The notes below the pieces were generated by a model. It did not search any database. It saw only the letters and a program-made list of their open reading frames with translations, and was not told where the DNA came from. From IMG/VR virus record IMGVR_UViG_3300032516_000070, positions 1 to 39,541 of that record: a stretch of DNA of 39,541 nucleotides. One strand, given 5' to 3'. Numbering within the stretch: position 1 is the stretch's first letter; every line of letters begins with the position of its first letter. Origin of the DNA: a virus. Position numbers and translations under genes: made by a program. This document shows positions 1 through 7,213 of the stretch, piece by piece.

Positions 1-127
1 TCCTTCCGAAGACGAAGAGGATTCGCCCTATGCTGGCGTGGGCGCTGGTCGTGTAGCAGAGCGAGACGCACGTTCCATCGCACTTGTACGCGATGGGGAT
101 TATCGTTCCGTCCTCGCTCGAGGCCGC
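1..127. repeat. Terminal direct repeat, left copy (circular-assembly overlap)
   Basis: Identical to 39415-39541. The decoration-gene frame entering this repeat from the right runs straight through into the other copy, so the two ends are one locus. The length of exactly 127 equals a common largest assembler k-mer, which favours a circular or circularly permuted molecule over a biological terminal repeat. Confidence 0.95.
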
Positions 128-847
128 GGTGTCGGCTCCGTACTTGATGGTGTTGATGAGGATGCCGCCGGCGTAGTCGCCGGACTGCTTGATGTATACG
201 TTGTTGGAGCCGGTCGTCCATGTGAGCAGGTGGTCGATGAGGCCCGCAACGGAGGTCAGCTCTCCATCCACGAATCCATCCGCATCATAGCCGGATTCCG
301 TGCCCATGCCGATTCCGACATCGATGGTGCCGGAAGATACAGCGGTCTCCACGAGGATGAAGCAGTCGGTTATGACCTGGCCTGAGATGAGGTCGATGTT
401 CGTATTCACCTCGGTGGCGTTCTGCGAGAACGGAACGGCCATCGCGGGCTTTCCGTCGACGTAGCAGCCGGGAACGACTTTCCCCGCGGCTGCGGCGGAG
501 AACATCGTGTCTCCCTGCCTCGCGACGAATCCCTTGGGCATCGCGGCCTGGACGCAGAAGCCGCCGCCCCTCAGGCACGCGGCCTTGTTGTTGACTATCT
601 GGATGTCGGTGAGCGCGTCCTGCTGGAACTTCTCATCGGTCTGCTCGTGACCGAGCCAGCCGATTGGAACGAGATTCACGCCGTCGCATATCTTCATGGC
701 GTTGTCGTAAGTGTCCTTCGTGACGAGCCTTGCGGGATACATGTTCGCAACGGTCTTGACCTGCTTCTGGTAGACGAAGGGCTCCCTGTCGCCGGTCGTA
801 TCCACGCACTTCGCCACATTTGCCTTATGCCCTGTGTCAGCTGCCAT
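1..847 (-). CDS. Capsid decoration protein candidate (5' part; continues at 39541-39326)
   Basis: Starts at ATG 847 after a strong AGGAGGAATC ribosome site. It reads through position 1 and, on the circle, continues from 39414 to a TAG at 39328-39326, giving 311 residues. The protein begins MAADTGHKANVAKC, is rich in Gly, Ala and Thr in its middle part, and has no membrane segment or catalytic motif that I recognise. It sits between the protease/scaffold gene and the major capsid gene, where tailed viruses usually encode a decoration or cement protein (DUF2190-like proteins sit there). That role is inferred from position only. The window edge splits it artificially; it is not a broken gene. 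Confidence 0.8.
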   Translation of the reverse strand, partial: MAADTGHKANVAKCVDTTGDREPFVYQKQVKTVANMYPARLVTKDTYDNAMKICDGVNLVPIGWLGHEQTDEKFQQDALTDIQIVNNKAACLRGGGFCVQAAMPKGFVARQGDTMFSAAAAGKVVPGCYVDGKPAMAVPFSQNATEVNTNIDLISGQVITDCFILVETAVSSGTIDVGIGMGTESGYDADGFVDGELTSVAGLIDHLLTWTTGSNNVYIKQSGDYAGGILINTIKYGADTAASSEDGTIIPIAYKCDGTCVSLCYTTSAHASIGRILFVFGR

Positions 848-894
848 TTCCGATTCCTCCTGTGATTTTGATTTTCTCCTGTTTCTTGTGAACG

Positions 895-1905
895 TTACTT
901 CTCGTTGGCCCACTTGCCGCGCTTGGCGTCCCAGCCGCCTACGGAGACTTTCTCGGGTTCTGCGCCTCCGGTGTGCTCCTGTCCCTGTCCGGGTGCGGGT
1001 GTGCCTCCGGGCTGCTGGTCCTCGTTGAACTTCAGAAGCCTCTCATAGAGGGCTTTGGGGTCGGACTGGAACTCTTTCTGAAGGAGGACGGCCTTCTCAA
1101 TTTCAGTCTCGATTCCCTTTTCGTCCTTGACCTTCTCCTTGCCTTCCTTCCATCCCTTCGGGACGTGGCCCATGAAGGTCTTGAACTCGGAGTCGGCCTT
1201 GTCCTGTATGACTTTGTCCTGGAAGGCCTTGAGCTGCTTCTCCACTTCTGCCTTCTGCTCGAGCAGGGTCTTGTGTTCCGTCTCGGCCTCGGCCCGGAAC
1301 GCCTTGAGTTCGTCTTCCTTCGCCTTGAGAGCGGATGCGTTCTTCTCTGCATCGGCCTTGAACTGCTTTTCCTTCTGTTCGTCCATGTCTGAAGCCTCCT
1401 GTGAAGTGGTTTTTCCATCGGGTCCGAACATCATTGATGGAGCTCCGGGTTGTGCATCGGGTCCGGTGGGAAAAACGAGAATGTGGTCTGGGGTAACATC
1501 TCCGGTTAGGCGCTCGCCGTCATCATCGGCTGCATAGGCGGGAGAGGTTGCCAGCTTGCCGGTGTCGTGGAGCTTCTGCGCCTCGGGGTCGGAGAGTGGA
1601 ATGTTCGCCGTCAGTCTGGGAGTTCCGACTGTTTCGAGTTTCGCATCGGTGGGGTATCCGAGAAGCTTGCCGCCGATTTCAGCGAGCGTGGCATCGAGAT
1701 TTTCCCGGGCCTTATTTATTGTCGGGTGCTTGGTTGCCAGGATGACCGGGGTTTTATTCCAGGCATCGAGGTTCTTCACGAACTTTTCCTTGTCGAGAAA
1801 AAGATTGTATCTGTTCTGTTTGTGGTCGAGCGTCTGGAGAACCGTGAAAGTCCCCTTCTGAGGTGCGTTGTCGAAAGTCAGCAGTTCGCCCTTTACTCTT
1901 GCCAC
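895..1905 (-). CDS. Prohead protease fused to scaffold (DUF2213-like)
   Basis: 336 residues, GTG start. Residues 1-150 resemble DUF2213-type phage protease domains: a T-K-H-P segment (H60), the K-L-A-T-S-P-A-Y strand (S121) and T-P-D-H (D140-H141) in the expected order. Residues about 170-270 are a Lys/Glu-rich coiled coil typical of a scaffold, and the tail is Pro/Gly-rich. Such proteins direct shell assembly and then cleave the scaffold. The decoration and capsid genes follow directly, which supports the role. An in-frame TGA shortly before the GTG fixes the start. There is no ribosome site, and a TATA box lies about 25 bases upstream, so the message is probably leaderless. The catalytic residues are not proven. 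Confidence 0.8.
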   Translation of the reverse strand: MARVKGELLTFDNAPQKGTFTVLQTLDHKQNRYNLFLDKEKFVKNLDAWNKTPVILATKHPTINKARENLDATLAEIGGKLLGYPTDAKLETVGTPRLTANIPLSDPEAQKLHDTGKLATSPAYAADDDGERLTGDVTPDHILVFPTGPDAQPGAPSMMFGPDGKTTSQEASDMDEQKEKQFKADAEKNASALKAKEDELKAFRAEAETEHKTLLEQKAEVEKQLKAFQDKVIQDKADSEFKTFMGHVPKGWKEGKEKVKDEKGIETEIEKAVLLQKEFQSDPKALYERLLKFNEDQQPGGTPAPGQGQEHTGGAEPEKVSVGGWDAKRGKWANEK

Positions 1906-1926
1906 GAAGTCTCAATCCGCATCTTG

Positions 1927-1938
1927 GGCTTATATGCA
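1927..1938 (-). promoter_or_regulatory. TATA-like promoter for protease/capsid genes
   Basis: Minus-strand GATGCATATAAGCC places an archaeal-style TATA element about 25 bases before the GTG at 1905, so transcription would start at or within a few bases of that codon. The 85-base gap 1906-1990 holds no gene. This would give an extra internal promoter for the highly expressed capsid proteins. Called by eye. Confidence 0.5.
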
Positions 1939-1990
1939 TCATGCCGTTTTAATCATCTGAGAGATTTCCTATCTGAAAATAAACCCCGAT

Positions 1991-2281
1991 TTAAAGACTT
2001 AAATAAATCGTGGTTGCCGGCTCCCAGAACTCAAACCCCTTTGGTGCCTTCCCTCGAGGGCGCCGTCGAAGGAATTGAACTGGAGATTGTCTCAGTGCAT
2101 TAACCGTTTCTTCGGTAGGAACGAGGAGAACTCCATGTCCCCTCCTGCATTCCTTCTCCTTCTGTGCAATATATTGAGCGCATGATTTACAGAATGGAAG
2201 TCCTTTCATACTCTGGGGGAAGAACGCACCGTCAGGCCCGACATCCTGACCGCATCTCTGACAGCATCGATTATCTATCAT
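1991..2281 (-). CDS. Small zinc-ribbon protein, head region
   Basis: 96 residues. The N-terminal half carries C-C-x2-C at residues 6-10 and a second F-C-x2-C about 20 residues later, a likely four-Cys zinc site. The C-terminal half is basic (RRRPRGKAPKG). The ATG overlaps the stop of the upstream CxxCxxCC gene by one base (TAATG), so the two are translationally coupled. The function is unknown. Its place inside the head-gene block is unusual for a zinc ribbon and could mean a nucleic-acid or protein-binding accessory. Confidence 0.75.
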   Translation of the reverse strand: MIDNRCCQRCGQDVGPDGAFFPQSMKGLPFCKSCAQYIAQKEKECRRGHGVLLVPTEETVNALRQSPVQFLRRRPRGKAPKGFEFWEPATTIYLSL

Positions 2282-2817
2282 TACCCCAACTCCAGAACTC
2301 TCATGTTCACGACCGGGTCCTCACCATCTCTGAGAAGGAGGTGGGGTCGATTCCTCTTCATGTATTCCGTGACATCTTCAAAGCGGTAGGTGCATTTCGT
2401 ACCGAGTGGCTTATACCCGATTATTTTGAAGTCGTCGTCGGTGACATCGCTCTCATTGATGGCGGCTTTGATTTCTCCATTTTCTTCGATGATGGTGGTG
2501 GTGAGATAGCGTCCGCTCTTATAGATGGGGATTCTGGGGAGGTCCTCAAAATCCGTATTGGAGAGCTGGAGAGGGTGCCAGGGAAAGCGCCTGCATCCGC
2601 TCGGCCTGACCTGATATTCACGACATCCGCATATCCCGAGCCCCACACGGATCATTCTCTTGCATCCGGCAAGGAGCTTCTTATTGAAGCGCCTCATCGA
2701 TTCCTGGTCCATCTCCCTATACTGAGAGTAATTAATATAATCTGGACGGCAACAGAATCCGCAGCGGATACAGTGCCCCTTCCTCTCCCAGACCTTATTA
2801 TCGAAGCGGACTAACAT
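2281..2817 (-). CDS. CxxCxxCC (YkgJ-like) zinc/iron-chelating domain protein
   Basis: 178 residues. Near the N terminus it has G-H-C-I-R-C-G-F-C-C, and later C-G-C-R-E-Y-x4-P-S-G-C-R-R-F-P-W-H-P. This spacing matches the metal-binding family typified by YkgJ (PF03692). Members occur in bacteria, archaea and some phages, and their biochemical role is poorly known. The C-terminal half (about residues 90-178) matches nothing I know. The start overlaps the preceding stop by a few bases, and the gene ends in a TAATG junction with the next zinc-ribbon gene. A second, 72-residue member lies at 8987-9205. Confidence 0.8.
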   Translation of the reverse strand: MLVRFDNKVWERKGHCIRCGFCCRPDYINYSQYREMDQESMRRFNKKLLAGCKRMIRVGLGICGCREYQVRPSGCRRFPWHPLQLSNTDFEDLPRIPIYKSGRYLTTTIIEENGEIKAAINESDVTDDDFKIIGYKPLGTKCTYRFEDVTEYMKRNRPHLLLRDGEDPVVNMRVLELG

Positions 2818-3110
2818 TGTGGCATGCCTTCCTTTAGGAGTTGGACCTCTCCGGGGGGAACTGATTCATCTATGACAACTCTGAGCCCGTAGATTGTTTT
2901 CGCAATGAGAGGAGGGGGTTGGCGGCGCCGGATGAATCCGATGAACTCCATCCATCGTGTTGGTACATGCGAGACGATGTTCGTGTCGACTCCCAGAGCT
3001 GATATTGCGAAGTCGACCATGGTACTAGTTTGCATCTTCACGATGTCGGGCTCCGTATTGTTGTTTCGCTTGAAGACCTCAATTAAAACCGGAAACCTCT
3101 TTGTGTCCAT
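2811..3110 (-). CDS. Hypothetical protein, head region
   Basis: 99 residues beginning MDTKRFPVLIEVFKRNN. The ATG overlaps the stop of the upstream gene by one base (TGATG), which is why this start was chosen over a much longer upstream reading. The protein looks like a small mixed alpha/beta domain with no cysteine cluster and no membrane helix. I do not recognise a family. It lies in the run of seven unknown genes between the Mu-F-like protein and the protease, so a minor virion or head-assembly role is plausible but not shown. Confidence 0.75.
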   Translation of the reverse strand: MDTKRFPVLIEVFKRNNNTEPDIVKMQTSTMVDFAISALGVDTNIVSHVPTRWMEFIGFIRRRQPPPLIAKTIYGLRVVIDESVPPGEVQLLKEGMPQC

Positions 3111-3463
3111 CAAAACACCCACGTCCCTGATTGAAGCGATTCGGTCTTTGTCTTTGCGTATTGAATGGGGTTGTAGGGGACCTTGAAATGAGATGAGACA
3201 ATTCCGGAGACCCTCACATCGAGGTCTATCATATATCCCCGGGGGAGCTTGACCTCCCCCCATGTGGTCCCCTCCGGGACGCGGACGCATTGCTTTTCGT
3301 CTTTGATTCCGAAGCGCGTCCCGACAGGGCAATCCTGGAGAAACTCATCCACATACACCCTAGTTACAGTGGCGTGGAGGAGGTTCTTTTCTGTATCTAT
3401 GTAGTAGACCTCCTCACCCACTCTCGGGAGCCTTGGCAGATGCAAGGCCGGATTATCTCCCAT
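3110..3463 (-). CDS. Hypothetical protein, head region
   Basis: 117 residues, beginning MGDNPALHLPRLPRVGEE. The ATG lies five bases after the upstream stop. A TTG 12 codons earlier could also serve. The protein is beta-rich (VYYIDTEKNLLHATVTRVYVDEF) with two Cys residues that do not form a CxxC pair, and resembles a small SH3-like or OB-like barrel in its hydrophobic pattern only. Family unknown. Stop and next start overlap. Confidence 0.75.
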   Translation of the reverse strand: MGDNPALHLPRLPRVGEEVYYIDTEKNLLHATVTRVYVDEFLQDCPVGTRFGIKDEKQCVRVPEGTTWGEVKLPRGYMIDLDVRVSGIVSSHFKVPYNPIQYAKTKTESLQSGTWVF

Positions 3464-3467
3464 GGAA

Positions 3468-3905
3468 TCACTTCTTCGGTTCTGGAATGGAGGTGACAAG
3501 TGCGCCCTTCTCGTCCACTACCTCTATCCACTTCCCAAGGGCTCCCGGGTCCGGGACTATTTTCTGGATCTTCTCCCCGATGTGGTGCTTGTCGGGCAGT
3601 TCTATCGTCTTCATCTTCATCGTGGTCTCATTGATGAGGCTCCTTACCTGCTTGAGTATTTCCGGATTCCGGAAGTCCTCATCGGTGAATGTGTGCTGGA
3701 CCACTTCGCCCTTCGCCGGGTTGGAACCGAGATGGATGGTGTCAAACTCATAGTGTGAGTTCTTCGTGACCTCATCCCTCACGATTCGCCGGATGGAGAT
3801 AGCAACCGTGTGCTTCCCCTCTTCGACCAGCATTGCCGGGGTCATTTTGTCTTCGGGCACGTCCTTATAGTTCGGGTTTCTTTTTATCCTTACTATCACT
3901 GACAT
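3468..3905 (-). CDS. Hypothetical protein, head region
   Basis: 145 residues, MSVIVRIKRNPNYKDV at the N terminus, start preceded by GGGAGAGTGGAAT. The sequence alternates short strands with charged loops, including VAISIRRIVRDEV and TMKMKTIELPDKHH. There is no known catalytic motif and no cysteine. Its position and the lack of host-like features suggest a structural or chaperone role, but I cannot assign a family. Confidence 0.75.
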   Translation of the reverse strand: MSVIVRIKRNPNYKDVPEDKMTPAMLVEEGKHTVAISIRRIVRDEVTKNSHYEFDTIHLGSNPAKGEVVQHTFTDEDFRNPEILKQVRSLINETTMKMKTIELPDKHHIGEKIQKIVPDPGALGKWIEVVDEKGALVTSIPEPKK

Positions 3906-3933
3906 ATTCCACTCTCCCTATTGTCCTGTTGGA

Positions 3934-4287
3934 CTATGAATTTCTGGATGTTGCAGTCATCGCTGCGAGCTTTGCGTTCTTGGCTCTCTGGAGTTTTCTT
4001 TCGAACTCCGGGTCCGTCGACCTTCTCAGGTCCAAAGCTTCATCGAGTATCCTTTCGGATTCCTTGCAGAGGTCATTGGTCTTGAATAGGATTCCAGGCA
4101 TCGGGCCCATCTGCATTATGATTCCGCTTCCATCCTTCAAGACGAGTATTGTGAATGGTACTGATTTACCACCCTTCCTGTAATATGTCCCTGTGACGAG
4201 GGTTATTGGCATTCCCCTTCTATCCGCTGCGACAGCGACTGTTTTCCCTTCGACCATCTTTCCTTTGACGCCTATTTCTTCGGACAT
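3934..4287 (-). CDS. Hypothetical protein, head region
   Basis: 117 residues beginning MSEEIGVKGKMVEGKTV. Residues about 1-65 form repeated beta strands, and residues about 70-110 are a basic amphipathic helix (ERKLQRAKNAKLAAM). The ATG follows the previous stop by a single base. There are no membrane segments. Family not recognised; the gene is co-transcribed with portal and Mu-F-like genes. Confidence 0.75.
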   Translation of the reverse strand: MSEEIGVKGKMVEGKTVAVAADRRGMPITLVTGTYYRKGGKSVPFTILVLKDGSGIIMQMGPMPGILFKTNDLCKESERILDEALDLRRSTDPEFERKLQRAKNAKLAAMTATSRNS

Positions 4288-4288
4288 A

Positions 4289-4636
4289 TTAGCATCTCCT
4301 CGGCCGGCCCGTCATCCAGGACCGTAAATCGCTTCCTTTCTTTTCTGTTTTATTTTTGTGGGTGACCACCTTTTTCCGGTTTTGGAGGAGGATGGGGTCA
4401 CCTGCCTTGAACGTTAATTTCTCGATTACCTTCCCTATTTTATTCAGATGAGTATATTGGAGCCAGTGTGCGTCCGTCGGTCGAAGACCTTGAAACCTGT
4501 GAGCCATACCGATGGTCTCAAGAGGGCTGATTGGGAATATCGGGTCGGACCATAACATGCTAATTGATGTCGAATAATAACTATATGGGCTGATGGTGGT
4601 GTCTGTGGTGGAGAGAGGGGTGGGACCGGGGCTCAT
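4289..4636 (-). CDS. Hypothetical protein coupled to Mu-F-like gene
   Basis: 115 residues, MSPGPTPLSTTDTTIS at the start. The ATG overlaps the stop of the Mu-F-like gene by four bases (ATGA). That fixes the start and discards a longer upstream reading that merely shadows that gene. The N-terminal 40 residues are low-complexity Ser/Thr/Pro. The rest contains a strand-rich segment and a strongly basic tail (KKVVTHKNKTEKKG, then RPRRC). Function unknown. Confidence 0.65.
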   Translation of the reverse strand: MSPGPTPLSTTDTTISPYSYYSTSISMLWSDPIFPISPLETIGMAHRFQGLRPTDAHWLQYTHLNKIGKVIEKLTFKAGDPILLQNRKKVVTHKNKTEKKGSDLRSWMTGRPRRC

Positions 4637-5307
4637 TCGTTTTCCCCCGTTGGCGCCGCTTCCGGCGCTTGTTCTCCCCCTTCGTCGGGCGTTCCCTCTC
4701 GTACCGGGACCGCCGTGCGCACACATTGGGGGTGCTCTAATTCGTGTTCCGCGAAGTAATCCAGCGTCCAGATTTGACCGTTTACGCGGGCGCATTCTTC
4801 GCAACTGTTGGGACCTTCATCGTCGATTATCTTGACCATGGTATAGCCGCGGTCCTTCCATCTTCCCGCCTTGGCTATGTTCTGTATTCGGCCTAGCTCC
4901 GTTCGTGCGACCATGCGCGCGTGTGCGCGGTCTCCGTCGAAATGTTCCTGCAATTCTTTGGAGAGTGCGGGAATGGATTTACCCTCTTTGAGCCCGGTAT
5001 CTATTATGCTTCCGACCTTCTCCCTGGTCGCGGCGCTGTAGTCTTCCATCCACGGAATCTTCTTTCCGCCGATTATGCTCGCGCCTTCTTTGTCCAACAG
5101 GTTGGTGTATTTTACGGAATAGTCGAGAGCGGATTTGTTGATTACCATCCAGTCTTTTGGACTGAGCTTGCCCTCACCTATCAGGCGCATGGCTTCCGCC
5201 TGGGATGCGATGTGTTCCTTGAGTGCCTTCTTGCCCAGGGCTAGGATATATGCCTTACGGCGGGCCTCGAGGGCTGCTTGTATCTCGGCTTGGGTTTCGG
5301 GCTTCAT
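4633..5307 (-). CDS. Mu-F-like minor head protein
   Basis: 224 residues. The central part has A-R-T-E-L-G-R-I-Q-N and the C-terminal part D-D-E-G-P-N-S-C-E-E-C-A-R-V-N-G-Q, then H-P-Q-C. These are the hallmarks of the phage Mu gpF / SPP1 gp7 head morphogenesis domain. It is shorter than many members. These minor head proteins associate with the portal or are packed in the procapsid, and may be ejected with DNA. It lies two small genes downstream of portal, the usual place. The Glu/Ala/Pro-rich last 25 residues are probably disordered. Confidence 0.88.
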   Translation of the reverse strand: MKPETQAEIQAALEARRKAYILALGKKALKEHIASQAEAMRLIGEGKLSPKDWMVINKSALDYSVKYTNLLDKEGASIIGGKKIPWMEDYSAATREKVGSIIDTGLKEGKSIPALSKELQEHFDGDRAHARMVARTELGRIQNIAKAGRWKDRGYTMVKIIDDEGPNSCEECARVNGQIWTLDYFAEHELEHPQCVRTAVPVREGTPDEGGEQAPEAAPTGENE

Positions 5308-5310
5308 ACC

Positions 5311-5451
5311 TCACCCTTTCGGCCATTCGTTTGCCGGATGGAAGCACAAATAGCAGAGCTTCTTCTTTCCGTCTTTGAAGAACCTGACCTCGGAGGGTGT
5401 GAACTCATGACCGCACCTGTCGCACCGTTCATCGACTGCGGTTGTGGTCAC
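5311..5451 (-). CDS. 46-residue zinc-ribbon protein
   Basis: This gene is too short for a standard gene call. A GTG overlaps the upstream stop by four bases (GTGA), and the 46-residue product has C-D-R-C-G at residues 10-14 and L-C-Y-L-C about 20 residues later, a complete four-Cys zinc site. The stop lies three bases before the Mu-F-like ATG, with AGGGTGAGGT acting as its ribosome site. Function unknown. Tight coupling on both sides argues that it is expressed. Confidence 0.75.
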   Translation of the reverse strand: MTTTAVDERCDRCGHEFTPSEVRFFKDGKKKLCYLCFHPANEWPKG

Positions 5452-5705
5452 GCCGGTTCCCTCCCCACGCATGAATCGCAATATAGTTTAGGTCTGCCTC
5501 TGCCTATTACCTCTCCTATTGTTTCCCCGCAGATTTGACATTTACTGGTTCTGATACGGGTGGAGAGGAGGTTGGCATTCCAATGTTCATATCCTTTTGA
5601 ATCTATGAGATACGCGCCGCAATGATGACAGTATCCACACTGGCACCACGGGCCTATGTTGCAGTTGCAGAGACCTATTCCTACGCAGTGGCACATTGTT
5701 TTCAC
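5448..5705 (-). CDS. Double zinc-ribbon protein
   Basis: 85 residues with about twelve cysteines. There are clustered Cys/His near the N terminus (M-C-H-C-V-G-I-G-L-C-N-C) followed by C-Q-C-G-Y-C-H-H-C-G. A separate C-terminal ribbon has S-K-C-Q-I-C-G and L-Y-C-D-S-C. The GTG start overlaps the portal stop by four bases; an ATG three codons later is the alternative. Likely binds two or more zinc ions. It lies directly behind portal, an odd place for a ribbon protein. Confidence 0.75.
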   Translation of the reverse strand: MKTMCHCVGIGLCNCNIGPWCQCGYCHHCGAYLIDSKGYEHWNANLLSTRIRTSKCQICGETIGEVIGRGRPKLYCDSCVGREPA

Positions 5706-7213
5706 TTCTCGTTGTTGAGTGCTGCTTCTATCTTTTTCTGAGCCGCCTTGTCTGCCGCGTCGAGTTCCGCCGCTAGTGCGAGTTCCGTCTCCGTTGGTTC
5801 GTGCTCTTTATCGTGCACGACCTTGAATGACTTGTTGAGGCCTTTCTCGGTCGCTTCATTGGCGGCTTCGTCGAAGGCTCTTGTTGCCTCATCGGTTCCT
5901 TGGGTGGGTGGGAAGGTGGTCGGCATCTGGCTTGGAGCTCCGAAAGAGTTCGGCGCGGACGCTATCTTGTTCTTGCGCTCCGTCTCTATCTCGGCCAGGA
6001 TTTCCGGCGTCGCTTCCGGGAGCTCGAGCAATTCCCGCTTTTCGTTGAGCGTCATGGTTCCCGTTTCGTGTCCGACCTTTACTTTTTCCAGATTGATTTG
6101 CGTTCTGTCGGCTTCCGGGACCGGGAGTGTGAGTTCGACTCTGCCCCCCGCATATCCGTTCCGTCTCAAAAGTTCCTTGATTAACGGGACCCAGAGCTTT
6201 GCGATCCATTTGAGGTACGATTGAACGGTTGTCGATACTAGCCCGGCTTTTCCCGCGTCGTTGCCGCCTATCGTAGCGCCTTCCTTTTCCATCATTGCCG
6301 CTGGGTTGAAGTATCTTTTTATGAACATGTCGATCAGTATTATGCCGTCCCTTGCGGTGCTGGAACTCGGGTTCTTGAGTTCGACTATGTCCATATTATC
6401 AGTGAGCATGTAGGAGTTGTCCTTTCCCCAGTTCTGGAGGATTAGCTTTGCCAGTGCTATTTCATCCGTGCCGCCGAGTACCTTTGGCGCCGACTTGAAC
6501 TTGATGAAGATGGCCGGGGCTCCGGTTCTGTTTATGTTCTGATGATACGCCTTGATGAAAAAGGAGATGAGCGTCACCATCGGGATTACCGGGATGAGGC
6601 GGGACTTTCCGGCCAGTTCCGGAGAAGTCGGGTTCTTGAGCATGACCACATCTTTGAGCAGGTGCGACTTTCCATCCGTTTGAAGCTGCCAGAACTCCGT
6701 TTCGCCTTTTGCGTTCTTGCAGATGCCTTTGAGAATCTCGGAGTAGATGTAACCCTCGACCCCCTCGGGCGGATTGATGAACGACTCCGGAGGCAGACGC
6801 TTGATGTTCGTCGGCGCGTACCAGCCGTCTTCGGTTCTGCCCCACGTCGGTTGATACAGATACGGACCCCAGTTGAAAGTATCGTTGAAGGATTGCCTTA
6901 TCCGCGCATCGAGTTCGCAATCGGACATTATCCTTTCGAGCTCGCGGTTGAGCTTTGCGTCCTCTTTGTCGTTGGCGTCATAGTAGTGAATCTGGGGGTC
7001 CGCCGTGAAAAGCTTTTCCGCAAGGTCCTGTAATCCCTGGGCGACGAAGAAGTTGTCTTGCACGTCTTTTATCTTTTTGCCGTCTATCTTCGGCTTGAGA
7101 TAATAGTCAGCCGTCGCGCCGATGTATTCTTCACCGTTGGTATCGCGACCTATCAGGGTTCCGCCCGCGGCCATGAAATTGAACAGTTCCGTGTCGTCCA
7201 CTTGTTTTACCAT
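5702..7213 (-). CDS. Portal protein
   Basis: 503 residues, within the normal range for phage portals. It lies directly downstream of the large terminase, overlapping it by seven bases. The N-terminal wing-like region includes the F-N-W-G-P-Y-L-Y segment. The middle contains the long helix region (ISFFIKAYHQNINRTGAP), and the C-terminal 90 residues are acidic and coiled, like a crown or extension. Portals form the dodecameric DNA gate at one capsid vertex. The assignment comes from position, size and general pattern; I did not identify the subfamily. Confidence 0.85.
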   Translation of the reverse strand: MVKQVDDTELFNFMAAGGTLIGRDTNGEEYIGATADYYLKPKIDGKKIKDVQDNFFVAQGLQDLAEKLFTADPQIHYYDANDKEDAKLNRELERIMSDCELDARIRQSFNDTFNWGPYLYQPTWGRTEDGWYAPTNIKRLPPESFINPPEGVEGYIYSEILKGICKNAKGETEFWQLQTDGKSHLLKDVVMLKNPTSPELAGKSRLIPVIPMVTLISFFIKAYHQNINRTGAPAIFIKFKSAPKVLGGTDEIALAKLILQNWGKDNSYMLTDNMDIVELKNPSSSTARDGIILIDMFIKRYFNPAAMMEKEGATIGGNDAGKAGLVSTTVQSYLKWIAKLWVPLIKELLRRNGYAGGRVELTLPVPEADRTQINLEKVKVGHETGTMTLNEKRELLELPEATPEILAEIETERKNKIASAPNSFGAPSQMPTTFPPTQGTDEATRAFDEAANEATEKGLNKSFKVVHDKEHEPTETELALAAELDAADKAAQKKIEAALNNEK

